Below are positions 40,589 through 52,470 of a stretch of DNA of 64,000 nt, piece after piece. Origin of the DNA: Chimonanthus salicifolius (lineage: Eukaryota > Streptophyta > Magnoliopsida > Laurales > Calycanthaceae); assembly GCA_013350335.1 (NCBI GenBank), contig CM023541.1, positions 61,135,413 to 61,199,412 of the forward strand, written 5' to 3'. Every line of letters begins with the position of its first letter. The stretch's first letter is position 1. The notes below the pieces were generated by a model, which was not told the origin of the DNA, ran no database searches, and saw only the letters and a list, made by a program, of their open reading frames with translations. A program made the position numbers and the translations under genes.

Positions 40589-40830
40589 TTTTTCACGGAT
40601 TCAGGCGTCGGATCTAGAGAAGAAGGGCAGTCAAACAGTCAACACTGTAGAGGACAGAGGTCGAGTATAAATGAGAAATTTATGAGTGAGAGCAAGGGGC
40701 GCTGGGCCGTTGGCCTTTGGGTGAAGACCGAAGAGAGAGAATGCATGCAAGATCCATGACTCTCGTAAATTAGATAAAAAGGTGGAAAGACAAAGGTGGA
40801 AAGTCTTTCGGTGGATTATATAAATACATG
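40589..40830 (-). promoter_or_regulatory. ABIL1 promoter region
   Basis: Immediately upstream of the ABIL1 ATG is a leader less AT-rich than the intergenic DNA, with a CT-rich part. GGCCCA/TGGGCC-type site II words lie near 40700. Two TATA-like words occur on the minus strand: TATATAAT near 40817 and CATTTATAC near 40668. Which one is used cannot be decided from the sequence. Confidence 0.35.
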
Positions 40831-43523
40831 TGAAAGTGGGCCCCCTAGTGATTTACTCCAAGTAAAAAGGACGGTTGATGTGGTAAATAAAAATAAAGAA
40901 TGAGTAAGAGAGGTTGACTTACTGTAAAGTTTGTGTCATTTTCTTTATTTTACTTCTCATAAATAAATTTAATAAATTCCATATTTATATAATGTATAAC
41001 TAATAGATATTCGACAACATGTATTCTTTGATGGATTTAGATATGTTATTAGACCTCTTAAAGTCTTAATAATTTATGTACAATAGTATATTTCACTATA
41101 ACTAGTATTTATAGATGGTTGATTATAAAGTTAACTAGTAAAAATAGAGAAATATTGATATTTAAAAAAATTCTTTATCAAAAATAGATTTTGTGTAAAA
41201 TTACCCATTTAATCATTTTGTATATAGTGTCTCTACTCTCTAATTAAAATTGTCGACTTGAGATCTCTCATTAGATTAATTGTTAAAGTAGTTAATTCTT
41301 TTAAGAAGGCTAATTATTTAAAGGTTGTGATTCAGGTACCATTAACTAATAAAAAGATTTATCATTTCATAATTGATCAACTGTCTTTCCTAAGTTTCGT
41401 TGAAACTGGCTTTTACACTGGACAACTAGAAAGGAGAACATGTCATAAAAAGCCCCTTTTTTATACAACAGAGAAGATAGTGTCACTTTTATCAAAATAC
41501 ATTGTATTTAATTTTTTATTTAATATGTAACGCTGCTGTATTACAAGATTATATTGGACTTAATATTTTTTTATCCAATTACCACTAATGGAGCATGATA
41601 AACTTAATAGAAGTCAACACCCGCTTATTCAAGCTCAACCAAAATCAGAGTTAGAAATGGAGTGACTTTTTTGGAAGTTGATGGAAGATTTTTTTTAGAC
41701 TTGAAATTCTATTAATTTGAGTTCTCTCATATTTTATAGCGTAAATGGTAAAATTTTACTTTCTTTAATATTAGAGAGCATAAAAAAATCTTAAATTGAT
41801 CCTATCTTCTTCAAAAATTATCGATTGCGAATTGGTTTATGCCATTTAAATTTTTTTTTTTTTAAAAAAAGATAAATTTTAATTTGAATTATTAATTGAC
41901 TTAAAAATGAAATCTAACATTTTATTAATTTTTTTTTACTAAAAGTTTAGTACCAATTATTTGAACAAGTTTACTATATATGGATCGCTGTAACGGATGG
42001 AGAAATCCCTAGATTCCCTGCAGCTGTAACCTGAAGCTGTAGTGAGTAGTGAACTAGTGATGAGGTTGATGATTTACTTCGGGACATGGAATTTGGATGC
42101 ATTCAAGGAGTTATTATGGAGATGAGATGAATTTGCTGGTTGGAAGTTGCATTGTTGCCACCTTCAGCTTTCGCCGAAAGCCCGAGAGACACCCCTGATC
42201 GTGGGACCCTCTTAAAACTACATCTTGTTTTGATTTCTTTTCATTTTTCCATCGCTCCGTCTGAAAAACTCCGACACAGTATAAAAATGAGATATATTGA
42301 ATTATAATTATTAATATTTTAAAATTAAAAAGAAATTATTGGATAAATATTTTAATCTGTTATAATTAATCTAATGATTAGAATGTATCTTCACAAAGAG
42401 AAAAATAATTTTAATCATACCAGATTTAACATAAAATGAGTCTTATATGGGGCGCTTTTTTCTTTTAGTGTTATTTAAAAAATATATCTATGACATTTTA
42501 ACAAACCGAGGAATAATCCTATAATGTCTTTTTGCAGTAAGGATAAATAAATACCATTATTTGATATTTATTATATTTTAAAATTTTATAAAATTATTGA
42601 ATCTATTTTTAGATTGATAAAATGACAAGTATTTGAATAGAAAGTATTTCATTTAATTTATTCAATTGTAAATTTAATAATTTTACAAAACCTAAAAAAT
42701 ATTTATGTACTTTTGTATTTAAAAATTAATGAACGGTTTAAATTATTAAAAAGTGGAACTGTACATATGTCAAGTGGTATCGTTTGTCATCATTAGGATG
42801 ACACCTTGAGATCATTCATCTTTAAGAAATATTTCAGTAAAATATTTTAAAAGGAAGGCTTTAATATTAAAAACTTGAGTCAATAAGTTTTAATTTTTAA
42901 AATTCAATTTTAATTTCAATAACATATATTAATTTAATGAATACAATATTTCTGTCATATTAAAGTGGAAGTTGATGATATATTAATTAAAAATAGATTT
43001 CATTTAAAAGACGTTTTTATAAAATAATTAAAAATTTTTTAATTTTAGTGGTAGGCAGTCCCTACACGGCACACACCGTCGTAGCTTGTTTCACTGAAAT
43101 ACAGCATCCATGATAGGATAAGGAATAGAATCAATAGATGGATGGATAACTGTTGCAAAAAAAAGAAGGAATAGATGGATGCATGGACACGTTGTTGATG
43201 AAGTGTATTTCAGTGACTTCAATCGAGTTTGAAATATTAAATACTAAATAATTTTTTCGATGGGTGCCTTTCAGTAATACTAATATCATTCCAATAGTCT
43301 TAATCTAATAAATCTGACGGTTCCAATAATTCAACTTTAATAGTTGGTTGGTGCACAGGACACATCAATTTAATTGGATTGAGAGGTCACTTTGAATCTG
43401 CCTCAACTCGAATAAAAATTAAGGTCGGAACTCAAGCTGGTTGGGCCGATGTTTTTAAACTTAATTCAACTCGACTTGAACTTAAATTTATGATATGATT
43501 TAATTCAAGTGCTGACTCAATAT
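40831..43523. other. AT-rich intergenic DNA
   Basis: No gene or element ends recognised. The open frames here are short and composition-driven, including 90 codons at 41258-41530. Confidence 0.6.
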
Positions 43524-43604
43524 ATAAATATAGGGTAACGATTTTCCCATGGGAGATTTGTGTAATCAGATACAGGAATTAATTGATTCTCAATTTTACC
43601 TTTC

Positions 43605-43928
43605 ACATGAACAGTAAAATCAGACATTTTGCATGAACTGTAAAATTTCAGATAGCCGATTTACTGTTCATGCAAATTTTTGGCTAAATGATTTACTGTT
43701 CATGCAAATTTTGGCTAGCCGATGTTACTGTTCATGCGAATTTCGACGAGCCGATTCACTGTTCATGGGAATTTTGGCAAGCCGTTGTTCCTATTCATGT
43801 GAATTTCGGCGAACCGGTTTATTGTTCATGCGAAGGGTTGGCTAGCCGATATTACTGTTTATGCGAATTTCGGCGAGCTGATTTACTGTTCATACGAAGG
43901 GTTTGTGAGCCGATTTTACTATTCATGC
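43605..43928. repeat. ~32-bp minisatellite inside the Mutator-like element
   Basis: A unit of the form TTACTGTTCATGCGAATTT plus CGGCGAGCCGA recurs about nine times; TTACTGTTCATG-like starts fall at 43661, 43693, 43725, 43755, 43787, 43819, 43852, 43883 and 43915. The array opens with an inverted copy of the unit (CATGAACAGTAAAATC at 43605), so the array and the element's inverted repeat overlap in sequence. Confidence 0.85.
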
Positions 43929-44349
43929 CAGGGGTACAGATATCGGTAGATACATTTCGTATCTGCCGATATCAAATGTGTTTTTAACAGCCGTATAATA
44001 TCGACCGATACGTATTGTATCGGCCGTACAGCCTTCATATCGGCCGATATATCACCGAATCATATCAGTCCGATATTGGCCGATATGATTAATATCAGTA
44101 TTTAAAAAAATAATAATAATAAATTCAAAACAATGATGGGTCCGAGTCAAATATCGGCCGATATCAGCCAAATTTTACATTTTCAATTTTTTTTTAAATA
44201 GTTTCTTTTTCGATTTTTATTTTATTTTTTAATTCAGAAAAAAATAAAATAATAAAATAATACCGATTTTTACAAAAAAAAAAAAACAAGAAGAGGAGAG
44301 AGAATCATATCGACGGATATGTATCTGCTGGGGGTTTCTCGTACCCCTA
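43929..44349. mobile_element. hAT-like MITE, 'CGGCCG' family copy 3, nested in the Mutator-like element
   Basis: 421 bp with ends CAGGGGTAC (left) and the complement of TAGGGGTAC (right). The flanks ATTCATGC (43921-43928) and GTTCATGT (44350-44357) share TTCATG, 6 of 8. Subterminal sequence is full of CGATATCGGCCGATAT variants, and the core is A/T homopolymer, as in copies 1 and 2. It lies in the last minisatellite unit, so it inserted after the Mutator-like element. Confidence 0.7.
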
Positions 44350-44439
44350 GTTCATGTAAAGGGTAAAATTGAGAACCCACTAATTCTCGTATCTGGTTAT
44401 ACAAAAAACCCCGAGAGACGATCGCTACCCATAAATACA

Positions 44440-45557
44440 TAGCCCAACCCACTTAATATCTCTGGTCGGTTTTTGCAGGTCAAGTTAGAGAGAAATTCTA
44501 TTACTGTTTATTATTAACTCAGACTTGAACCCGATCTAACATGGCCCGTTGACAGTTCTATAAACAGTTATTTTGATCTCATTAACACCAGCTTCGTTAC
44601 GTAGTGCATCACAAAACACAAAATAAATTGCATAAATTGCAGAGTATCTTCTCGTTGTGACAGTTGATAAACAAAAATCTGTTACAATTACTAGTGTACA
44701 ATCACTCATACATGAAAAGATAGTTGAGACAGAACATAATTCTTCAGAAATGATCCAATGCAAAATTTATACTAATATATCATCGGTGTTTGGCTCAATC
44801 TAAGCTTGAACCCAAGCAAAAAAGACAAGACCCAATGACCAAAACCCAGCTAAAATATTCTTAAAAAAATGAAAAATTATATAATGGAGATTGAACTGTT
44901 CAACAAAAATATAGATTTGCTCCAGTAATCTTTATTTGCAGGCGTGTAGATAATTGCAGCGGTAACTTTGAACTAGTCTGACAATAAAAATAGAATTAAA
45001 AAATGATTATTCGAGAGCATATTTAAATATAACACTTACATACGAGCAATCTCATATGAAAAGAAGAAAATGTTTAAGATGTTCTGAACGTTTACATAGA
45101 CAACTATAAACGAATTGAACATGGAGAAGTGGATTGTTAAACTAAGGGGATGAGAGGGCCCATGATAGATTATGAAATAGTGAAGATTATAATTTTTCTG
45201 TGGATTGGGAAAATGACCGAGTCACTGAAATGAAGAAGAAGAAGAAGAAAAAACAGAGCAGAGCACCAATATTAATATTAACTGAGGTTCAAGCTTTTGA
45301 AACTGATTCAATTCAATTCAAGGAAACTATGTAGCCAATGCGAGACAAATTCATGGACGGGCCAAGCCCAAAGACCCAATGGCAGAGAATTGGGTGACAC
45401 CTCAATCAGAAGAACAACCAGATAAGAGGAGCTACATACAACAGGGAGGGATGGTTGGTTGGACCAAATGGCTAGAGTCGTGAATTTCCATGTTGATCAA
45501 TAGAAAAAATTTTCATAACAAATATTACCTGATATGTATTGATCTCAATCCAACAAT
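44440..45557. other. Intergenic region 3' of membrane-protein gene A
   Basis: Nothing recognised beyond AT-rich sequence and a short GAA run near 45232-45250. The part next to 45557 is expected to include the 3' UTR of the gene. Confidence 0.5.
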
Positions 45558-46088
45558 TTACCTCTCTCTATTCAACTGATCACAAGGGATTGAATAGCAG
45601 GCAACCAACATTACGATTGTAAACACAAGCATCGCAGTCATCGACACGCCGACGAACACATAACGCTTGGCCCATTTAATGCGGTCAAGCTTCGGTCGAT
45701 CCACGCAAAGTGTTTGAACTTGATCCTTTGATATCAAGTATGGGTGTGAGTTTCTTGCTCTCTCCATCTCCTTCCTGACAATCTCACGCTCCAGCAAGTT
45801 TAAGTCGAGCTGCCGATCGGTGCCCAGATACATGATGACAGTGTAGACGAAGGAGATGCCATAGATGATGGCCGCAGATAGGGAAAGTGTGAATGGGATC
45901 CACCAACTGTGGCACTTGAGAGACGATGTATGGGAGATTGTCAAGAGAAGGATGGCTTGGAAGAAAAGGTAGGAGGTGGCTAATTGGTGGATCTTGGATT
46001 CCCAACTCCGGACCCGCTTCTCCTGCCTAATATTTATGGCACCAATTTCCCTGTACCCATTCTCCAGATCCTCAAGCTTTAAAGACAT
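45558..46088 (-). CDS. Plant three-membrane-segment protein, array gene A (176 aa)
   Basis: Intronless frame of 176 codons, homologous to the genes at 51162-51695 and 58792-59310. Residues 1-32 form a charged helix with RQEKR at 21-25. Membrane segment 1 spans about 35-53, the loop SSLKCHSWWIPF 55-66, segment 2 about 62-85, a charged helix about 88-115, and segment 3 about 142-164. It ends in CYSIPCD (164-170). Cys59, Cys164 and Cys169 align with cysteines in both paralogues. No enzymatic motif or known domain was recognised. I recall related uncharacterised proteins in other plants but cannot name a function. The ATG at 46088 is the first in frame and matches the paralogues' start. Of the three, its central loop differs most. 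Confidence 0.8.
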   Translation of the reverse strand: MSLKLEDLENGYREIGAINIRQEKRVRSWESKIHQLATSYLFFQAILLLTISHTSSLKCHSWWIPFTLSLSAAIIYGISFVYTVIMYLGTDRQLDLNLLEREIVRKEMERARNSHPYLISKDQVQTLCVDRPKLDRIKWAKRYVFVGVSMTAMLVFTIVMLVACYSIPCDQLNRER

Positions 46089-47717
46089 GGCCGTTTTTCT
46101 TCTTCTAATGGCAATCTATCCAACAAGAGCAACGCGTGCCTATCGGTAGGGATATTGAACAGAGAAATGAACGAGACAGATGAGAACACACTGCGCCTGC
46201 TTTTGAAATGAAAGGAAACCAACAAAACATTTTGACCTTCGAAGCATCCAATTGATTTCAAAGAAATTGAAAGGTTCACGACCAATTAAAAAAACCATGG
46301 CCGTGATGGCTATCAGATGGTACTTGCTAGGTCGGTCATCTGCTCCATAATTGAAGGTGTAAACCTACAGGTGCATGGTTTGTCCATTAAATTAAGAGGA
46401 TTTTTTGATATTTTCTATCATTTTTAAGGAATTGGTAGAATACGTTACCCTAGTCAAACCTACAGGTGCAAGAAATTGAATAGTGGCTGCCGAACCTGTA
46501 AAAGTCCATGTCCGTGCTGTAGTCGGCAGCTGTGGGTCATCCTCAAAATTGTATTTTTGATTTAAAAATTATCAGAAAATTGGAAAATAGGTAAATTATG
46601 CAGGATATTTGACGAAAGTCAAGCTACAATTTCAAATTTTAGATTTGAAGTTTTAAGTTGAATTACAGGTTTCGGTGAAGAAATTAAAAATGTCGTTCTC
46701 AACTCAAGTACGATTTGAACAGGATAAACTATTTTTGAGTTAAGCTATTTCTTTTCATTTCTATTTCTTTCTTCCACCAAAAGGTGCTCACATCCAGGCA
46801 TCCAGCACCGTCCATGGGTGGCCAACGTTATAAAGGAGATTTCCTTTCTTTTGATTTCCTCCGCTTTCGATCAAGGCCACACTATTGATTGATCCTCTGC
46901 AAATATGGCAGCGATGAACCCGTCTTAGTGTGGACAATCAGGTGGGGTCCACACGCTCGATGTGGGACTCCTTCCATTTTGCATCTCGTGGGGTCCACAT
47001 GGAACTTGAAGTGTGATCCACTTCATGTGGCCCTTAACAACTCTTCTAAATAAGTGGCACACTAATAATTTTAAGATCATTCTTTTCTGAGAAATTTTAT
47101 AGAAAAATTATTCATTAAAATTTTAAGTAGGTCACCTATCTTTTTATTGAGGTATGTAGAAAATAATAAAACTATAAATGTGTAAAATTGGAACTTATCA
47201 TTATATCCTTAAAATTTAAAATTTCGCTTGCTATAAGGTCTTAATTTCTATTTCCAATCTCCCTGTGTTAATAGCATGGAGGAGTTTTTCTAGAATAATT
47301 TTATTCATAAAAATTCTCAATCCCCCTAAATATTCTTCTCTTTATCCATTTGCCTGGAATCTTTAAGTGGACCACGAATTCTCAATTAAGATAGGTAAGA
47401 AAATGGCAATTATAATGGATTACTAAACGTTGACCTTCATCTCATCGTTTTTGTTGTTTGGTTTCAGATTATAAAAATTTAATTATTATAAATTGTCGAT
47501 TTTTCATAGTCCATATTATAAATAAAACAATTATAACTTTATGACTAAATATAACCGCTGTTGTTTTTAATTACATCGGCAACAATATCAATATCATTCG
47601 TGAGATCCTCTATTTATATCACTTAACAATATATTCAGCCCAATATATAAAAGAGTACAGTCTCCATTTAAAAAATAACACTCACCTTCATCTGCTCTAT
47701 TTGGCTTTCTTTCATTT
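46089..47717. other. Upstream region of array gene A
   Basis: The first ~200 bp upstream of the ATG are moderately GC-containing and likely hold the leader. 46780-47040 is another less AT-rich patch with GTGGGGTCCACA words. No gene found. The rest is AT-rich. Confidence 0.45.
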
Positions 47718-48010
47718 AACCTTTTTCTAATTCACTTTATTGGAAATTAAATTCCACAGTAAATTATTATTTTTTATAGATAGATTACATATCATGAAAA
47801 ATAACTAAAAAACTTTTTTTTTAAAAAAAAGCTAAATTAAGTTTCTAAAATAATCCCAAGAGGTGCTATGAAGGGCTTGAGATGGAAAAGCCCACGAGCC
47901 AAGACTACAAATAGAGAAAAGATCCACGCCCAAAAGGACACTGAAAGACCTCACAGACGGCTGAGAGAGAGAGAGAGTAAACAAACCCACATCAAGTGCA
48001 AAGAAATCAA
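47718..48010. repeat. Direct duplication, copy 1 (partner at 57634-57875)
   Basis: Shares long near-identical stretches in the same orientation with 57634-57875: CTAATTCACTT.ATTGGAAATT, CATATCATGAAAAATAACTA, GAGCCAAGACT, AGAGAAAAGATCCA and CCAAAAGGACACTGAAAGAC. This copy has roughly 50 extra bp in the middle. Each copy lies downstream of the 3' end of an array gene (51162-51695 and 58792-59310), so it probably marks the duplicated unit's 3' flank. Confidence 0.75.
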
Positions 48011-49657
48011 GAGATAAAGAACTGTCGTGCACAGGAATTTAGGATGGGCCCTTCTGTGGATGAAGGGTGCATAAAAAGCCTCATAAAAGGATTGCATGAC
48101 CGTCAAATTTTCAGTGGCCCACCCACAGACATAGAGGAAAATAGAAACCAAAATATTTTATGTACAAAGAAATCTCAAACAAAATATAGTCTCGTTTTCA
48201 TCATCATACAAACCCTCTCGTTTATATAAAAGAATGCCAAACATATCCATCTCGGATAAGATTCACTAAATCAAGCTGCCCAACTTCATAGTATCTCTAG
48301 AGAAATTGACATGAAGATCTACGCAGATCGTCAGTGAAGAAATGATGATGCACTGGTGTTGGGCACGCACGCAATGGACTTCATAACTGAACGGTACAAT
48401 TCTAATTAAAACACATAACAATCAAAATATATCAATATCAAGGCTCATTGAATAATAAAAAATTATTATGTCCATTAAAAGTATCACATTAATATATATT
48501 ATTGTCCACTGAACTTTAAAAAGAGTCATTTAATTAGCATTTTACTTTAATAAATGTCTCAAAAAGCTGAAAAAAATATTAAAAGTCACTACAGGCACAA
48601 GAACAAAGGGAGGATTTGGTGCTTTTGGAGAATCCGGAGGTCATGTTTGAATTTCATCTATGCAAGATCACAATCCAGAGCTTGAAATTTAACTCTTTTA
48701 CTTAAAATCAATTTCGAAGTTCAAAAATTCAGAATAGATAAATTTTGATACCTTAGTAGAAATAGACCGAAATTTTAAAAAAGCTAATATATACTAAAAA
48801 TAAAGAGATTAGGAGAACCAAAAATAATCAAAGAGAGCTCAGTGACTCAGCAATTTTATGTTAGGGTTTTCGCTTTAAAAACCACAGTTGAAAAGCTGCT
48901 GACAAGAGAATTGAGAGAAGTCAATCCCTTCAAATTCCCGTCAATCTGGTTCACAGACCTAGGTGCCCCCCACCCCCCCATAGTTTTATTTGAATTTTGA
49001 ATCGGCAATCACTAGTGGATATAATTGAGGACGAATTTAAAATTATTCAGAGACTCTTCAAACTTAAGAGCCGTTGTTATCTGTCTGTCCGATTTGAGCG
49101 GCTTGACCATGCCGTCCATTTGACAAACCACCATTAAAGAAATAAATAAAAAGAGTGGTCATTTAAACACTTTATTTTTTTAAGAGGTACCACATTTCAA
49201 AATTTTATATAAAAATTATTATTTTATCCTTCAATTTTTTTAAAAATATGATTCCTTCATAAAAAAATGAAGGACAAAATAGTAAATTCATATAAAATTT
49301 TAAAATAAAGTGTCTCTTAAAATAAAAGTAAAGTGCTTAAATGACTACCCAAAAAAATAGACACATAAATTATATCAATCTAAAAAAAACTGATGTTTTC
49401 AGCTCAGATTTTAAAAAATAGACGGATAAGTAAAATATATTTTCTAAAATTTATATTAAATTATTAAATCCTTACATATCATCTAATTTTTTATCAACAC
49501 CTTATAAAAAATCTTATAAAATGATTAACTTTATTTCCATGTACACCAACTATTCCAACCCATCTATTCTATATATCTAAATAGATTACGTAGTAATGCG
49601 TACAATCCGCCCAACACACAAGTGCTAGCCCTTAGGGTCTACTTGGGTTGGTTAACC
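48011..49657. other. Intergenic DNA within the membrane-protein array
   Basis: AT-rich, with no gene, remnant paralogue or element ends recognised. Confidence 0.5.
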
Positions 49658-49667
49658 AAAAATGATT

Positions 49668-49818
49668 TACTTTAGTTGAGCTGGTTGGTGAGAGGTTAAG
49701 GGTTCAAGTTCCTATAGCTTAACCTTTGTATTTCTTAGGAGTAAGGGTCCACCTGTGGAGATTTTACACTGGACATCACATGATTTTCCATACGTAAATT
49801 AAAAAAGAAAAAAAAACT
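49668..49818 (+). mobile_element. tRNA-derived SINE with perfect 10-bp target duplication
   Basis: The A box TAGTTGAGCTGG and B box GGTTCAAGTTCC are in tRNA order and spacing. The body TAAGGGTCCACCTGTGGAG is followed by GATTTTCCATACGTAAATT and an A-rich tail. The flanking duplication AAAAATGATT is at 49658-49667 and 49819-49828. The body matches the SINEs at 3366-3497, 51933-52094 and 63237-63413. Confidence 0.8.
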
Positions 49819-50744
49819 AAAAATGATTAACCTTTAAATTTGATCTCTGTCGATAATATGATTTTAGTTGGCATTTGTAAAAATATGTATTTCAACTCAG
49901 GTCTAAAAATAATTCGGGTCAATTACAATTTGTAATTGAGCATTAAAACATTTGGGTGTAGTTCTTTGCGAAGTTAATTCACCTTAAATGTTAAAATTAC
50001 GAATCAACTTATCAAAATAATACACGCATAAGATATTCTGTATAACAATTTATTTCAAAAGTAATAAAAATTTAAGTATGATGGATAGTTGGACCCACTT
50101 GGTTCTTGAAATCTCTCTTTCTTCTAATAATAATAACAAATAAACAGGCCAACAACAAGAGAAATAATAACGAGTTAATTTTCTTCTTGGCCACTCATCT
50201 ACTCTCCTAAACATAGTCATCAAGGTCGATAGATAATTTAAGTGTTTTAAAATGTGACCTAATAATGGTATTTTTCATTTAGATTTACATGTAATTTTCA
50301 CTTTTAGATTGAATATTATATGTAAAAATAATTATTAATTAATTTTATTTTAACCTTAAAAAAACCAAGAGATATTATTCAATGAATCCTATTTTGAACA
50401 TTTTGTTGGTGCCTATAATGAATTATCTAACAATCTATTTATTTTTCTTATAGAACTGGTCTGTCTTACTAAATTAAAAAAAAAAAAATTACATGAAAAT
50501 TTTTCTCTGCATCATTGCACTTTAACAAAAAAAAAAAATTAAGTGAGAGTAGCTCTTATTGCCACGCAATACCAGTAGATTGTTTTGGCAACATCAGACA
50601 GTATCACAACCAAAGATGAAAAGAGAATTTTCAGAGCAAATGTTTGAATTGATATTTTCATTCGTCGTGGTACCTTAACTTGACCGAGTTGCTTTGTCAG
50701 TCAACTAATAAAATTTCTATCCAACATTTTACTTTGTCGTTTGC

Positions 50745-50892
50745 CCCCACAACGCAGTAATAAAAAACACAGTTTCGACCGTAAAAAGTAATTTCACAGA
50801 CGCTTTGGTTCAACGACCCCACAACGCAGTAATACAAAACACAGTTTCGACTTTCGACCGTAAAAAGTAATTTCACAGACGCTTTGGTTCAA
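50745..50892. repeat. Two-copy ~72-bp tandem duplication
   Basis: CCCCACAACGCAGTAAT starts at 50745 and again at 50817. Both copies run on to GTAAAAAGTAATTTCACAGA and CGCTTTGGTTCAA. The second has a 6-bp repeat (TTTCGACTTTCGAC). The copies are nearly identical, so the duplication is recent. Confidence 0.9.
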
Positions 50893-51161
50893 AAAAGTAA
50901 ATATTTGTAAAGTTTTTATGGTAAATAGAGAGAATGAGTGAGTAAAATTGATTTATTTGAAGTATCATCAAAAAAATTCTAACCTCATAATAAAAGTAAT
51001 TGTATTTCAAAATAACTTTGAATTAAAAATACAATCTTTGTAATGATAATAACATGAGGAAGACTGCAAATTTTACACGGCCAATCACAATTTTAATTAT
51101 CCAGTTCATAAGTATTGACGACAGGCATGAATAGGAGAGATTGAGAAAATGGTACCTTAGA

Positions 51162-51695
51162 TTAAGAGCTTTGGTCGTCACAGAGGACGAAATGGCAGCC
51201 GAGGAGTATGACAACGGTGAAGACGAGCAAGGCTAGCATAGTAACTCCCATGTACGCGTACTGCCACGCCCACTTGACAGGATCTGGTTTCAGAAAGCGA
51301 TTCTGGCCGTCTGGTACACCGGCAGCACCAGGGGCGTTGATCTGCTGTCGGAGCATGTCCTGCTCGCGACGGTTGATGTCGAGCTGGCGCTTGGTGTGGG
51401 TGTACTTGAGGGCGGTGCGAGCTATGGCGAAGCCGCTGATGAGGGCAGAAACAAGGGAGATGACGAAGGGGATCCACCAGTTCCGGCATCGGAGAGAGGA
51501 TGCCTGGGAGATGGCAGTGAGGACGACGCCTTGGAAGAGGAGGTAGTAGGTGATGAGATGTAAGAGCTTGGTTTCAAGATCCTCCGCTCGCTTTTCCTGC
51601 CTGTGGTTGATTTCCCCCAATTCCTTGTTCATTTCCTTGAGCTCCTCCACCTCCAAATTTGACGCTCTACCAGTCATGAATATGGACGTCGACAT
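51162..51695 (-). CDS. Plant three-membrane-segment protein, array gene B (177 aa)
   Basis: Intronless frame of 177 codons and the most GC-rich member of the array. An acidic/basic helix with RQEKR at 32-36 is followed by membrane segment 1 (about 47-64), the loop SSLRCRNWWIPF (66-77), segment 2 (about 73-92), a hydrophilic helix KYTHTKRQLDINRREQDMLR (97-116), an A/G/P-rich linker (120-138) and segment 3 (about 147-169). It ends in CHFVLCD (167-173). Cys70, Cys167 and Cys172 align with the cysteines of the other two. Function is unknown. The loops could face a common partner or form a disulphide, but that is inference. M1 and M7 are both plausible starts; M1 keeps the longer frame. It lies 5.1 kb from gene A and 7.1 kb from gene C, all on the minus strand. 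Confidence 0.82.
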   Translation of the reverse strand: MSTSIFMTGRASNLEVEELKEMNKELGEINHRQEKRAEDLETKLLHLITYYLLFQGVVLTAISQASSLRCRNWWIPFVISLVSALISGFAIARTALKYTHTKRQLDINRREQDMLRQQINAPGAAGVPDGQNRFLKPDPVKWAWQYAYMGVTMLALLVFTVVILLGCHFVLCDDQSS

Positions 51696-51932
51696 CGCTT
51701 CTTCTTCCTCTGTTTCTCACTCTCACATCCAAAATCCAAACGATTAACCTGCCATTAGAAGGCACTTGCAGGAAAAAAAAGGGCGTCAACACAAAGGAAA
51801 GCAGGGGCAAAGCTGGACCCTAGCCACAGACACTATTTACCAGAGAAATAATCTGCCCTTTTTATATATATATTAAAACTTCCGACGTCACAATTTCCAT
51901 CTTCAGTTGACCCGATGACCGTATTTACACGA

Positions 51933-52094
51933 TTTTTTTTTTTAAATTTATGGGTAGAAAATCTCATACACAATCTTACTAATACTTCTCTTAAAGCTTC
52001 AATAAAATTAGTCAATGCGGGGTTCGAATCTATCACCTTCCTTTCTGACGCCAGAGTTAACCATCCCAGCATTCTGAGCTAACCCATGGGTGGC
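51933..52094 (-). mobile_element. tRNA-derived SINE upstream of array gene B
   Basis: On the minus strand a head TTAGCTCAGAATGCTGGGA (A-box-like) and B box GATTCGAACCCC lead to a 3' end TTTTCTACCCATAAATTTAA plus A-run. Flanks TATTTACACGA (51922-51932) and TATTTACATGA (52095-52105) match at 10 of 11 positions. It lies about 240 bp upstream of the gene B start codon and could affect its promoter. Confidence 0.75.
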
Positions 52095-52470
52095 TATTTA
52101 CATGAATTTTAACTCCTTTTCAAGAGAATAACGTGAGTAGTGTGTTTATAAAATTTCTCTTTCATCTTATTATTTTATCTATTGATTTAATTTTTTTTTA
52201 AATTAATTATTTTTAATCATTAAAACTTAAAGGACTAAAATTATATAGTTTAAATGATAATTATCCTCTATATCTATATAATTCCTTTAAAAATGTCTTT
52301 AGTCTAACCTCTTTTATTGAGACTTGGATTTAGTTCAATTTGAGAAATATTCTTTTTGGGTTGACTCAAGTCTTATTAAATTATAATTCTTAATCTTTAA
52401 AATTAAACTTAAAATATTTTTCTAAATTTCTATATAAAGGTAGATCTATCAAAAAATAAAATATAATCTT

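Larger units (their letters stand above)
43533..44430. mobile_element. Mutator-like non-autonomous element with ~80-bp terminal inverted repeats
   Basis: The left end starts GGGTAACGAT. The right end is the complement of GGGTAGCGAT. The similarity continues for about 80 bp through AGATAC.RGAATTA, GRTTCTCAATTTTACC and ACATGAAC. Flanks ATAAATATA (43524-43532) and ATAAATACA (44431-44439) agree at 8 of 9 positions. A 9-bp duplication with long inverted repeats is the Mutator (MULE) signature. The interior is a 32-bp minisatellite followed by a nested hAT-like MITE; no transposase is present. Confidence 0.75.

Noticed and set aside
43661..43928. Regular ~32-bp repeats suggesting a CRISPR array
   Set aside because: The units abut with no unique spacers, lie in a plant transposon, and there are no cas genes; it is a minisatellite.
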